Shown here piece after piece: positions 10,438 through 21,818 of a stretch of DNA of 64,000 nt; the first letter of the stretch is position 1, and each line of letters begins with the position of its first letter. Below the pieces are notes generated by a model. That model worked only from the letters and a program-made list of their open reading frames with translations. It was not told the origin of the DNA and did no database searches. Both the position numbers and the translations under genes were made by a program. This stretch comes from Trichoderma breve (lineage: Eukaryota; Ascomycota; Sordariomycetes; Hypocreales; Hypocreaceae): assembly GCF_028502605.1 (NCBI RefSeq), contig NC_079232.1, forward strand, positions 4,774,001 to 4,838,000, in the 5' to 3' direction.

Positions 10438-13177
10438 ATGTCTAACACCGCTGGTGGAGGGGATTCCAAGCTGTTCGCTCGGGTAAGCACTCATTTATTT
10501 GTTTCTTTTCCGTTCTCTGTTGGATGTGGCATCCACGAAGTGCCCGTCTACTTCATCTGCCTCTTCCCTATCCTGTTGGTTTTTCTTGTGCGCAACTTTG
10601 TGCGCATTGTTACTGCTTCGCCGCTTGTATTTGCCATCATCATATTTGCATCGTTGCAGGGCGACGACGACGACGAAGACAGTGCCTCGGCCGCGCTCTT
10701 TGCGAGACTGCGATAGCTGCGGTGTGCCTAATCTCTCGGCGTCTGCTCCAACAATGACATTCCTTGTTGCGCAACTGCGCAAGCTGATGACATGATGGCT
10801 CTGCCTCTGGGCTTCGTATACATGCCGACTGTTTCGCTCCAAAAACTAAGATCGTCACAGGGCAAAGTCGCGGAGCTGCGCCTCGAGCTGAACAGCGGCG
10901 GAAAGAAGGATAAGAACTATGCGACCAAGAAGATTGCGCTCAAGCGGATTGTAGCAAACATGACGATGAGCAACAACGACATGGTTGCGCTGTTTCCCGA
11001 CATTATCCAATGTATGCACATCTCGAGCTTGGAGATCAAGAAAATGTATGGCCCGCCCAGACTCTACTTGTAGCATCCAGATGTCACAAACGATGCTAAT
11101 ACTCCTGCCGATAGGTGTTTTCTATACTTGGTCAACTATGCGCGAGTTCGACCAGAGATTGCGGTCAATGCGATCCCGATATTGGAACATGTGAGTCTAA
11201 CAACAAGCGCAAAAGCTATGTATCTGGATACGCATCGGCAAGCTAACCGACGAAATCAGGACATGGAAGATTCCAACCCCCTGGTGAGAGCGCTGGCTCT
11301 GCGGACCATGTCGTATATCCATGTGCGCGAGTTCGTCGCCGCCACGGTTCCTCTGGTGAAGCATATGTTGAGAGACTCGGATCCATACGTACGAAAGACG
11401 GCTGCATTCTGCGTCGCAAAGCTCTACGACCACGACAGGCACATGGTGGAGCAGTCAGACCTCATCGATCGACTGAACTCCCTGCTCAGGGACGACAACC
11501 CCACAGTTGTTGCCAGTGCGCTGGCTGGCTTGATGGACATATGGGAGAGGAGCGATGCCATCAAGCTAACTATTGACTACACCAACGCCTCCAAAATGGT
11601 TGCTATCCTGGCTGACTGTTCCGAGTAAGTTTATCTTACCTCTACCTGGGCTTGGTATTTTTATAAGCTTAGCTAACCACCCGTCAAGATGGGGTCAGAC
11701 ATACATCCTGGAGGCGCTCATGTCATATGTCCCTCAAGAGTCAGGAGAAGCATCGCTGCTGGCAGAGCGAATAGCTCCTCGTCTCTCTCACTCCAACTCA
11801 TCAGTTGTCCTGACCTGCATCCGAGTGATCTTATACCTGATGAACTATATCGCGGACCAGAAGCAGATTTCGGCACTCTGCAAGAAACTCTCTCCACCTC
11901 TGGTGACCCTGTTAGCCAAAGGTCCCGAAGTGCAGTATCTCGCACTCAGAAACGCCCTCCTCATTCTGCAAAGGCGGCCCGAGGTGCTGCGAAACGATAT
12001 TCGCGTCTTCTTCTGCAAATACAATGATCCAATCTACGTCAAAGTTACCAAGCTGGAGCTCATCTTCATGCTGGCCAATGAGAAGAACATTGATGAGGTC
12101 CTCACCGAGCTGAGAGAGTATGCCACTGAAATTGACGTCCATTTCGTGCGAAAAGCCGTTCGCGCCATCGGCAAGCTCGCCATCAAGATTGAGCCCGCGG
12201 CTCGACGATGCATCGACCTGCTCCTAGAGCTTGTTGCAACCAAGGTCACGTATATCGTCCAGGAAGCCACAGTGGTGATTCGGAATATCTTCCGCAAATA
12301 TCCAAATCAATATGAATCCATTATTGGCACTCTCTGTGAGCACTTGGACTCACTTGATGAGCCGGAAGCCAAGGCTGCCATGGTTTGGGTCATTGGCCAA
12401 TATGCAGATCGTATAGAAAACAGCGACGCATTGCTGGAGGACTTCCTGTACTCGTTCCAGGAAGAGCCTGTAGAGGTTCAGCTGGCGCTTCTCACCGCAA
12501 CCGTCAAGCTTTTCATCCAGAGGCCGACCAAGGGCCAAGAGCTGGTACCAAAAGTCCTCAAGTGGGCCACCGAAGAAACAGATAACCCTGATTTGCGTGA
12601 TCGGGCCTACATGTATTGGCGGCTGCTGTCGACCGACATGAACTCAGCGAAGAGCATTGTCATGGGAGAGAAGCCCCCGATCACAGCAGAGTCGGAGCGA
12701 CTAGAGTCATCAACTTTGGAGGAAATGTGTCTCAACGTCGGCACCCTAGCAACCGTGTACCTCAAGCCTGTGCAGTCTGTTTTCCGCTCTGCTAGGCCAC
12801 GAAAGCTGATTGCTTCTCCGGCGCTGCAGAAGCAGTATCTGGCCAACGATATTGAAACGCAGAAGAGCATCAGCATGTTTGGCAATGGCAGTCAGCCCAC
12901 CAATATCGATCTAAGGACGCGCAACGCCGTCCCTTCGCCCGCTTCGCCCGCTGCCAATGGAGGAGGCAACCTTGCGCAGGCGGTGAATGACGCAGACGCC
13001 TACTTCTCCAGCATTGGGACACAACAGATGGCGGCAATGAGAATAGACGGCGGGGACGATGGGTTCGGCGGAAGTGGCCTCAATGGCACAGGCTATGTCG
13101 TCAACGCTCTGGCACCGCAAGCCGTACTGCAGCCGGCGCATGGCGAGGGAAGCAACGGCGACTTGTTGGTCTTGTAA
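10438..13177 (+). CDS. apl2: Beta-adaptin of a clathrin adaptor complex (AP-1 type, Apl2-like)
   Basis: Large subunit of a heterotetrameric clathrin adaptor, acting in cargo sorting at trans-Golgi/endosomes (AP-1) or, less likely, the plasma membrane (AP-2). Exons are 10438-10482, 10861-11045, 11115-11190, 11260-11624 and 11689-13177 (719 residues). The HEAT-repeat trunk is strongly conserved: DSDPYVRKTAAFCVAKLYDH, RLSHSNSSVVL, VQYLALRNALLILQRRPE, HFVRKAVRAIGKLAIKIE, LCEHLDSLDEPEAKAAMVW and DNPDLRDRAYMYWRLLS. After about residue 590 come a low-complexity hinge and a short C-terminus. The protein lacks the beta-ear appendage of animal subunits, as is usual in fungi. Intron 1 (378 nt) is unusually long for this window. 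The AP-1 versus AP-2 assignment is from memory of fungal orthologues. Confidence 0.93.
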
Positions 13178-15126
13178 ATGGGAACAAGGCGTGGGCTGGG
13201 TGAAATAAGGGGCGTAATTGCCTTGAGACGAAGAGACGCCGAATCATGGGATGAAACTGATGCTGTTACTTATTACAAGGTTACTTTACGTATCTTGGTT
13301 CGAGAAGCGTTGTACGATCTGGTTTAGAATGTAGCCTACTTTACCTATTGACTGCAAATAGTTTTTGAATGTATACTTTTTAGTTGTAGTACCAAGACAC
13401 CTCAGTATACCTCGGTATAAGACAGAAGTCCGTCGTGACGAATTGTCCAACAGTTTTCTTTGGTAGTTTCGAATTGCAATCCTAGTAACCAAGCCACAGC
13501 ACCACCAGCGTTATTTGACAAGACGAAGGCATACTACATGGTTTGGTAAAGAGGCTTGACAGGGTATTTATTAATATCTTGCAGTCTGCAAATATGCCTT
13601 GTGGAGCCAGAACAGCAGCATGACATTCCCGTCTGTTGTGGGGAAACGAGAGGGTCTTTGGGGAGATTGCCGTCGATTGTATGTGTTATTTGCGGGACTC
13701 ATCTGCAAGGTGCAGTAGTATTATACAGGCATCCGAGCGATACTCTGTGTATGATGTGTGTGATATCACTATTGCTCAGGTATAAACGCGTATTACCTAC
13801 TCGTGTCTGTAGTGGCAATGCGTGTATTATACTCTTGCTCTTCGATGAAGCTTTACATATATGGTCGATTCAAGACGCTTCGAAAACGGGAACTTGTTGC
13901 GTCCAAAATGGGGAAATGCCAGTTTCGGCACGAGGTCAAGGGATTGCCGTGTCAGCTTACAAGGCGCACATACATTGAGTGCTACCAAAATGAAAGACGG
14001 CAATCTCCTTGGTGTCTACAGTACGTTTGCTCTTCAAATGAGGATGGGCAGCTTCGTACGAGCTTGCCCAGTCACAATATTGCATATGAGGTGTCACAGG
14101 ACGGCTGGTATCCCTTTTCACTCCCGTGCTGATACAGCCACTAGCAGTAGCACTATCATTCTCAGCACGGCACGAAACATCCATGATATTGCCTGGTAGA
14201 GCTGAGCCTTGTGGGGAGCATCGCGGTCGGGAACTGCGGCAGCGAGCGGAGCTCATTTAGAGCATCTAAGCCGGAGATTGCAGAGCTGCAAATTGCCATC
14301 GACGTTTGGGATTCCCGGTATTTACAAGCTCTTTTTACTTCAATGGCTGCAGGTTTTCATACCCTGGTCGATAATTCTTTAGAGTTTGCGTGCCTGTCAG
14401 ACGAGAGTGCTGAGGGTGGTTGGAATGAAAGAGGCGTCCTTAGGCTGCTGGATTCGATGACACCAACTAACGAGTAGATATACGTAAGGGACACGTAAAG
14501 TTCGATCAGGAGAACAGAGCTTGGTGAGCGCGAATGGGCAGCATATCGTACCGTATTGTAGATAGGTGCCGTAGCTTTGGAGCTGAACGTACTTGTAGTA
14601 TCTCCTTCCACTCGCCATCGCAATCATGTCGGCGATTGCGGTGGGGCCTAGAGCACTAACAAACAGCCACAAGTTAACTTGATCGTTATGGAGTACTCAA
14701 TTCAAATATTCAATATTTCGCGTAAAGAGTCATGGCTATCAGTCGAGACGTAGATGGCGTCCAAGATGATGGGCTCTGTGTTGGGTGGCGTCCCGTTGCC
14801 TGCGGAACGGTTAGCTCTAACGAACGCCCCAAGCCCCAACCCACGTCGCCCAAAAGAAACGGGCTCAATTGGTTTCGTTTGTTTCCCCTGTGCTGTTTAT
14901 TTGTTTGCCCAGCCGAAGATGGAATCGTCCATCGTCGCCCTGTCTCTGGCCCTTGATGGTTGGCTTGAGAACGGCAACGCTTTCCCGGGTAGGAAGGTTG
15001 AGAGCGGCAGATGGTTGGCTGATGCCAGGGGAGTTTATCATGCATGAAGAAGCCGAAAGTGGGTGAGATTGGAGCTTGAGAAGAAGGCGGTGCGTCAGTA
15101 TGAAGTGTTTACTGCAGGGCGAGCCA
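13178..15126. other. Intergenic spacer after beta-adaptin
   Basis: Several short open frames on both strands, most starting at non-ATG codons, show no recognisable family. I see no gene, RNA or repeat structure that can be supported. The first few hundred bases should contain the adaptin 3' UTR. Confidence 0.4.
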
Positions 15127-15550
15127 CTAGCCGCCGGCAATGATGAATAGCGGAAGATATTTGTCCAATAGATCGTCTAGCAGTGCATGAATGGCGCCAT
15201 CTTTGTCTGTGCGAGTACGTATGGCAGACTTGACACGGAGTGAGTGCGCAAGATGAAGCAGCTGCGCGGGTTCTCGGCGCCACCAGCAAAGGGGTTTGCT
15301 AGCTCTTCGTGTAACCGATCGCAGAGGATGCAGTTCGTATCGGTAGGATTAAGCAGCCCAGGAGAAAAAGACAAGACGTCGATGGCCCTCTGTTTAGCCA
15401 TGTCCCGAGATTCGATCAGATCCGGCTCCAGGTCTCGGCGGCAGTTGTGTCTCGTCTCAAAATGGGGATTGGGAGGAGCACGCAGATGGCAAACGGAGAG
15501 ATGCCAGCAGATACGAGTACGCGGTAGTCCGTATCTGATCTGACGGCCAC
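15127..15550 (-). pseudogene. Possible broken coding remnant of unknown function
   Basis: Three neighbouring stretches of the minus strand read like protein, but in three different frames. The first (about 15550-15420) gives a hydrophobic, membrane-like run including VSAGISPFAICVLLPIPIL. The second (about 15450-15240) contains SRDMAKQRAIDVLSF and TNCILCDRLHEELANPF. The third (about 15265-15127) contains KSAIRTRTDKDGAIHALLDD and ends in a stop at 15127. No introns with usable splice signals join them in frame. This suggests a gene broken by two frameshifts, or chance. I recognise no family, and confidence is low. Confidence 0.2.
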
Positions 15551-16861
15551 TGCAATTCGTAAATTTCGAACTTGTTGTTGCTCGAGCCGAATACATACCG
15601 TGTAGATACGCGAAATTTATAGCAGTTGCGGCTCTTGTTTACATCCCAATTCCTGAAAGCATCAACTTGCTTCTTTCAAGACAGGGTGCTTTACCTGTTA
15701 ACTACCTACTAAGGTACTTCCGTCCACTCTCAGCTTCAGGTCAGCAGTACCTATACCTTACCAAGCATTAAGCGGAAGGTGCCTCTCTGCATCAAGCTTC
15801 TCACCGACTAGGCGGCAGAAATAGTGTTTATTTCCCTCGAAACAATTACCACACGTAACTGTCTGCCTTGATATTTTCAACTTACAGAAATCATCTCCAG
15901 CGGCCTTCATCAACAGCGCAATCCCATTCATTTCTTACCGCGGAGTGCCGGACCGCTGCCCTGCTTCCCCGCGCCACTGTGTTCGTCTGTGTGTCCCTTT
16001 GCGGCCAATTGGCGTGTGCTGTCGGCGCTATAGCGACAGGGGTCTGCTCGGCCGCATTGCTGTGATTACTTGGGAATACGGAGTCCACTTCATGCTGAGA
16101 TAACGAAGATACTCTCGCTCGCTCGCCCGTTCGTCTGCGGCTGATCTCCGCTTGCTCTTCCATCTTTCCTAGGTCTAATCGTTTTCATCACATTTCCCTT
16201 ACCCTTGTCCCTGTACCCGCGGCCTGAGGAAAAGCAAGAAAAGGAAACGGGAAGACCGCAAGGCTCATCGAACTAGGGCACTCATTTCCACACCCAAGCG
16301 TCTCCGTCTCCAGCCATCTCTGAGGCTTGCGCTTTTCCGCCTGCATCGGGCAAAGTTACCTCAGTCGACAGAAGCAGCACAGCACTTGAATTCTCAGCGG
16401 CGCTCGATTTCACTAGCGCATTCGTCGCCTGTTCGCTCTACATTCTAGCCGGAGTCCCGCTCATCGTCGTTTCCTCGCCCCCCCACACCCCGTGTCCCCG
16501 GAAGTTGAATCTGGGCTGGTCGCTGAGCCTGCTGCTGGTTCGTTGATTGATCTGCCAAGTCGTCGACTGGGTTTGTTCCAACGGCGCTTTTTTCCCTTTT
16601 CCCTTAACATCCATCTACCCATACTCGCACTCCCTGCGCAGCCAGTCTCCAGCCGAGACCGTCAAGCCCACCTTGCTGCATTGAAAACGTTCGTTACCAC
16701 CCCAGCGACATACATTTTTTGTTTACGCGCTCTATTCTCTATTCGTCGTGGATGAATTGAGTCGTTTAATACGCTCCTTCATCGACGTCGACAACCCCTT
16801 TGGTGGTGCTGCACCGATCCCGCATTCCTCGCGCTTCGCCACGGCGCCTCCCTACTGAAAC
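15551..16861. promoter_or_regulatory. Upstream region and probable long leader of the ubiquitin-fold gene
   Basis: From about 15900 on the plus strand is pyrimidine-rich with many CTCTT/TCGTC words, typical of a fungal promoter and 5' leader. The open frame at 16492-16755 begins at GTG rather than ATG, so it is not counted as an upstream ORF. No gene is supported. Confidence 0.4.
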
Positions 16862-17889
16862 ATGTCGGCTCCTACGGATTCGACCACGAACGGTGGTAGC
16901 GCCGCTCCTGGAAACGGCTCAGGTCTCGAGCAACCTACCGATGCCGTGCAGCTGAATAATATCGCTCAGACGTCGGAGGCAGATGAGAAGCCTGGAGACG
17001 AGGCGACAACCGATGTAGCCAAGGACACTCTTGTTGTCGCGACGCCCTCTGCCGAGCCTGTATCTACCAACCAATCTACCGACCAAGGCGAGACATCTAC
17101 TCTGGACTCATCATCAAAAGGCAAACAGATTGACAATGCCCCCGAGCCTGCGACCGAATCAGAGGCTCTAAAATTCGAGCAAGACAAGAAAGACGATATC
17201 GTTCAGCAGGAGGTTGTTAAGCAAGACGCTCCCAAGGACGTGTCCCCCAAGGAAGATAGCCCAAAGGAAGAAAAATCCAAAGAGTTGCAGCGGGAGGATT
17301 CAGTCATGGCCATCGGCCCAGCTGAAGAGGAGATCAAGCCAGCTGGATCTGGACCCGACGGCCCAGTTTGCAACATTACCCTGTTGCTGGCGTCTGGAGG
17401 CCGACACCCGTACAAGATTGACGCGAAATACCTAAGTAAAAGGCACGTCGACATGCCCGATAAGGATGACAACGGCAACCCCGATCCTTTCAGTATCAGC
17501 ATCTATACGTTGAAGGAATTGATTTTGCGGGAGTGGAGATCCGACTGGGAGGCCAAACCGGCCAGTCCCAGCAGCATACGGCTGATTCATTTTGGCAAAC
17601 TTCTAGACGATAAGGAGCAGTTGAAGAGTATGTACAATCCAATCCTACAATTCCCTCTGGTGCTTGTCTTTTCAAGTCGATTCTTTACTATTTCTTCTTC
17701 AATCTTGTTCCAATACTGACACTGTCTGCAGAGTACCAATTCAGCTCCGATAGCCCCAATGTGGTCCACATGAGCATCCGGCCCCAGGACCTTGATGAAG
17801 AGGAACCCAAGTCTGGGAGCAAGAGCCTCCCTGCTGGCACCACAGATGGGGACCGTGTACGAGAGGGTCGTTGCTGTGTCATTCTATAA
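16862..17889 (+). CDS. Membrane-anchored ubiquitin-fold protein (UBL3/MUB family) with CaaX box
   Basis: Ubiquitin-like protein expected to sit on membranes through prenylation. Exons are 16862-17627 and 17732-17889 (307 residues). The C-terminal half carries the ubiquitin fold: NITLLLASGGRHPYKIDAKY, then LKELILREWRSDWE, SIRLIHFGKLLDDKEQLKK and NVVHMSIRP. The protein ends in GRCCVIL, where CVIL is a CaaX prenylation box. Human UBL3 has, from memory, the same CCVIL ending. Plant MUBs are also prenylated and can bind E2 enzymes; whether the fungal protein does is inference. The first 160 or so residues are a low-complexity Ser/Thr/Glu/Lys-rich extension absent from animal UBL3. The intron has GTATGT and CTGCAG borders. 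Confidence 0.85.
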
Positions 17890-18727
17890 AGCAATCCTAG
17901 CGTGTGGTACAGACAGTGCTGACTGTCTGGTACTTTGTGCTTTCTCTTGTTGAAACATACGGTGGCAATTATACATGTTCGGACGCGCCAAGGATGTGTT
18001 TGCATAGACCCTTGGTTTGTTTGAGACGGGCATCCGACTTGGCGCTCAAGTGGTTTCTGAAAATTACCTGACTTGCGTGAAAGCACTCAGCGATTTAGAA
18101 CTACCTATGCGTGGAAAGGCCCAGTGTCTCTCATTCGCTCTTCTCTGCTTTTTTATTTGCAGCTTCTTTAAGCTGTCTCGAACTTTTAGTACTCCCCCGC
18201 CCTTTGCGTGTGTTTTATTTTGTTGTTTTATCCTTTTCCTTTCTCGTTTAGCCATTCAGGGAAGCAGCGCGATGGGAAATTAAGACGCGGAAGAATTGGG
18301 AAAATTAGGGAGTCATTACCGGCGCATCATCATATCATTGATTCATTGTACAATTGTATCCTCTGCTTTCGGCTCTTATACGCTCTTTTCATAATACTAG
18401 TGGACTTGATCTTCGGAAACGGGGGTGATTGTTGCTATAGCAGGATAGAAATGCAGAACATATTCATATCATGACGGTGCGTCGTGTAGATACAGCCCAT
18501 GCAAATGATATCACAATGGTGCCTCTTGTTCTTTTCTTTAATCAAATTTTTTTTTTTTCAATTATATTTTTTTTCTTTTCCGTAATGGTTATAATCGTTA
18601 ATCTATTTCATGTAATCGGGAAGCAGAATCCTGTATCGTCCTAGAAACGACCCTGTCTAACCAGCATACATATGGGTACTTTGATTTTTGCTTGTTATTC
18701 TTTCTTCATTACTGGCCACATCCCCCC
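17890..18727. other. Convergent intergenic region (3' UTRs)
   Basis: Lies between two genes that end towards each other. It is T-rich, with a long T/A-rich run around 18541-18585 close to the UMP1 3' end. No gene is supported. Confidence 0.5.
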
Positions 18728-19257
18728 TTAGTGATTAATCTTGAGCTTCTTCTCCATCTCGTCATGGAACCCGGGCAGGGCCCTCGTCTCGTTGCCCGTA
18801 AATACATCCTCCCAGGTGATGGTGTCCTCCCGGCCCTTCAAAATATCCTCATGGACACTGGGAAGTCCGGCGCCGAGAGCCATGGGCCGCCACTCGCCGT
18901 CGCGGACAATCTTGAGCTCCATGCCGCGGCGGATGGGCTCGGCGATACCGAAAGTGCGCTTGAGCGTCTCCATGCGGACGGCCTCCTGGGTGGCCTCCCA
19001 GCTCTTGAGGCGGGCCTCGAGGGGGTGGGAGGACGCGGGCTTGTTGGCGGCAGCGTCGAAGGGGGAGATGCCGACGCCGTGGCGGAGGGTGTCGTGGATG
19101 CCCGGGGCGGAGGGGGCGGAGGAGGAGTGGTTTGTGTGGTTGAAGGTGGAGGGGGCGCCGGAGGCGGGGACGATTCGCATGGACTGAGGAGAGGTGTTGG
19201 TTTAGCTTGAGGTTTGGAAGGAGAGGGAGCTTTGGGTAGAGTAGATGGTCTTACCAT
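18728..19257 (-). CDS. ump1: Proteasome maturation factor UMP1
   Basis: Chaperone of 20S proteasome assembly, trapped in half-proteasomes and degraded on maturation. The coding exons are 19257-19255 (only the ATG) and 19183-18728, separated by a 71-nt intron (GTAAGA...CTCAG); this gives 152 residues starting MSMRIVPASG. Family hallmarks are HPLEARLKSWEATQEAVRMETLKRTFGIAEPIRRGMELKIV and the downstream SVHEDILKGREDTITWEDVF (the first motif is given here as two joined conserved blocks). Length fits the family (about 140-150). If the first exon is not used, translation could begin at the ATG at 19180, two codons further in. It is divergent to the ABC ATPase gene. Confidence 0.93.
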
Positions 19258-19877
19258 GATGGCGGTTTGGGAGGATGCTTTTGCTGTAAAGGACGAGGAG
19301 CGAAGTGGTGGATGCTGGACAAGACCAACTCGTAGCAGCCGCTGTGTACAAGTAGTCGAATGGAGGAAGACCAGAAAAAAGAAGAGACAATCGTGGTCTG
19401 GCGATAGTTGGATTGACGGTGTTGAGTTGAGTTTATGTGATGCTTCTCTGCTGCTCTCAGACTGACAGGCTCCAAACAGCCTCGCGTCCAGCTCAAAAGG
19501 TCCCCACAAGCTCTCTTGCGAAGGAGGGGTACGTATCTTTTGTCATCCTGCCGCCTTGAGGAAGCGCTAAACCTCAAAGGGAACCCGAGAAGGTACCTTG
19601 AGAATACCCTGGAGTGCGGCCCGATCGCGGAGAAAGTTGGCTGTCAACATCAATTCTCATGTAATGAGTGAGTGTGTCATTGAATAAGCTGGTTGTTTCT
19701 CTTGCGCGTATTTCCTACTCTTTCTTTTCATGCGGTTTATTGTTGGTTCTGTGGGAATCTAATTGGGCCTGTAAAGTGTTTTGAAAATCCCTTCAATCTT
19801 CCGTATTCCAGTCATACCTTACAATACGAATCACCACCATATAGACGTTCCAACGGCAGTTCGAGGGACTCGCAACT
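19258..19877. promoter_or_regulatory. Shared upstream region UMP1 / ABC ATPase
   Basis: Divergent spacer of 620 bases. I looked for the yeast Rpn4 site GGTGGCAAA and did not find it. No other site is recognised. Confidence 0.4.
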
Positions 19878-21818
19878 ATGATCAGGAATCTCCCACCTTC
19901 AGCGCGATCGCCCATCATCCGCATCGCCAATGGCACCTTCTATCGGCACCATCCGAATTCGCAATCATCCCATGCGAATCCAGCCTTGTTCAAAAATCTC
20001 CAGTTTGAGCTGCCCTCATCAACACCACAGCCGCACAACTGGTGCATCGTGGGGCCTTCGCTGTCCGGGAAGACGACCTTCCTTCATGCACTCAGGGGAA
20101 GATTGCTATGTGAGCCGCCCACGGCGAGGTCGTATCCGTATTTGTCCTCAGATGCAGTCTCGTCGCGACTGAGGACTCCCAATAAGGCGATTCAGTATGT
20201 TGGGTTTGACGCTGAGCAGGGGGCGGGAGGGTTGAGCGGTGCGGTGACGACATCTGCGTATCTTTCTGCACGATATGAGTCTCGCAGAGAGATTACTGAT
20301 TTCTCGTTGAGAGATTTCTTACTGGGCAATACGGAGCTGAATCCTGCCAAGACACCGGCCCAGGAGAGCGAGCAGGAAGGTGGAATCTCGGCCGATCTAT
20401 TGAAGCGTGTTGTCAAAGATCTCCGACTGGAACATTTACTTGATTTGCCCGTGACATTTCTCAGTAACGGGCAGGGCAGGAGGGCGAGAATAGCCCGTGC
20501 ATTGCTCACAAGGCCTGAAGTCTTGCTCTTGGATGAGCCTTTCATGGGGCTTGATCCTCCGACGGTGACGGGACTTAGTCCCTTGCTGGAGTCTCTTGCC
20601 AACAAAGCAAACCCTCGCCTGGTATTGAGTGCGAGGCCGCAGGATCCTCTACCAGAATGGATTACGCATCTGGTGTACTTGAGGATGGATTGCCAAGTTG
20701 AGTCTATGGGGCCCAAGGAGATTGTCCTGGATGGCTTGAAAAAGTACGTTCATGGCGTGAGAGTGGGTGGGCTGGCAGAGGATGAGAAACTGCCAGTTCA
20801 CACCTTGGCTGATATCGGGCGAGTCCTGTCCAAAGAAGCATTGATGACACATGCCTCATCATCGTCATCTGCCCACTTACAGAAACCTGTCAACCCTAAT
20901 GCCGAACCTCTTGTTGAAATGGATGGATGCCAGGTCCGTTACGGCGACAAAATTGCTCTTGGAAACTGGTCACAGCAGACACCTCAAGGTGATAAAGCAG
21001 GCTTGATTTGGACTGTTCGGCGAGGCGAGCGCTGGGGTGTGTTTGGTCCTAACGGCTCGGGCAAGACGACAATTGTCTCTCTTCTCGGGTCAGATCACCC
21101 ACAGACTTACTCTTTGCCCATCAAGCTCTTTGGACGTAGCCGTCTCCCCGAGCCAGGTTCTGGACAGCTGCCGCTCACGTTCTGGGATATCCAGTCTCGC
21201 ATCGGCCACTCCAGTCCAGAGGTTCACCAGCACATGCCGAGAAGCCACACAATCAGACAAGTGGTTGAGAATGCTTGGGCAGAGACGTTTGGAGCGAAAC
21301 CAAAGCTGAACGCAGAAGCGAGCGCGAAAGTCGAGGCCGCGCTCAAGTGGTTCGAGCCGGAGCTGAAGCCGAACAGCGCTGCTAACAGCGAGGGCCTGAA
21401 GTGGGCTGACGACTACATGTTTGGCGAGATTTCATTTAGTGCCCAGCGCGTGGCGCTGTTTGTGCGATCCATGATCAAGGGGCCTGATATTGTCGTCTTA
21501 GACGAGTCTTTTAGCGGCATGGACGACGCTGTTCGGGATAAGTGCACTCTGTTCCTCACTGATGGAGAATCAAAGACGTATGTAGGCGAGGAGATTGTCG
21601 AAAGCCAGCAGGCCAAGGATGGCACCGTCAAGTTGAAGGGGCTGTCGGATCAACAGGCGCTCATCTGCATTGCGCACATCAAGGAGGAAGTGCCGGACTG
21701 TGTTAGAGAGTGGGTTTGCTTGCCAGAGGCAAATACGGAGCAGCCTGCGAGATTTGGAAGACTGGATGGCCCTCTGAGAGAGGAAGAAGGAAGATGGAAT
21801 GAGATTTGGGGCTTTTAA
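19878..21818 (+). CDS. Soluble tandem ABC ATPase, YDR061W-like
   Basis: Intronless, 646 residues, with two ATP-binding cassettes and no transmembrane segment. Cassette 1 has Walker A GPSLSGKTT (59-67), an LSNGQ signature (195-199) and Walker B LLLDE (216-220). Cassette 2 has Walker A GPNGSGKTT (390-398), a decayed signature ISFSAQR (518-524) and Walker B IVVLDES (538-544), with Ser in the usual Pro place after the catalytic Glu. The layout matches the fungal family of yeast YDR061W, a poorly studied protein reported as mitochondrial, and resembles bacterial ModF-type proteins. The N-terminus (MIRNLPPSARSPIIRIANG) is rich in Arg/Ser, which fits mitochondrial targeting but does not prove it. 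Function unknown. Confidence 0.87.
   Translation: MIRNLPPSARSPIIRIANGTFYRHHPNSQSSHANPALFKNLQFELPSSTPQPHNWCIVGPSLSGKTTFLHALRGRLLCEPPTARSYPYLSSDAVSSRLRTPNKAIQYVGFDAEQGAGGLSGAVTTSAYLSARYESRREITDFSLRDFLLGNTELNPAKTPAQESEQEGGISADLLKRVVKDLRLEHLLDLPVTFLSNGQGRRARIARALLTRPEVLLLDEPFMGLDPPTVTGLSPLLESLANKANPRLVLSARPQDPLPEWITHLVYLRMDCQVESMGPKEIVLDGLKKYVHGVRVGGLAEDEKLPVHTLADIGRVLSKEALMTHASSSSSAHLQKPVNPNAEPLVEMDGCQVRYGDKIALGNWSQQTPQGDKAGLIWTVRRGERWGVFGPNGSGKTTIVSLLGSDHPQTYSLPIKLFGRSRLPEPGSGQLPLTFWDIQSRIGHSSPEVHQHMPRSHTIRQVVENAWAETFGAKPKLNAEASAKVEAALKWFEPELKPNSAANSEGLKWADDYMFGEISFSAQRVALFVRSMIKGPDIVVLDESFSGMDDAVRDKCTLFLTDGESKTYVGEEIVESQQAKDGTVKLKGLSDQQALICIAHIKEEVPDCVREWVCLPEANTEQPARFGRLDGPLREEEGRWNEIWGF

Noticed and set aside
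14211..14477. 88-codon plus-strand frame in the spacer after beta-adaptin
   Set aside because: Starts at GTG, no recognisable domain, and no splice partner found.
16492..16755. Possible upstream ORF before the ubiquitin-fold gene
   Set aside because: Begins at GTG and has no ATG inside, so it is unlikely to be translated.
18692..19210. 172-codon plus-strand frame over UMP1
   Set aside because: Antisense shadow of UMP1; its Gly/Val-rich sequence is what the GC-rich UMP1 codons give on the other strand.
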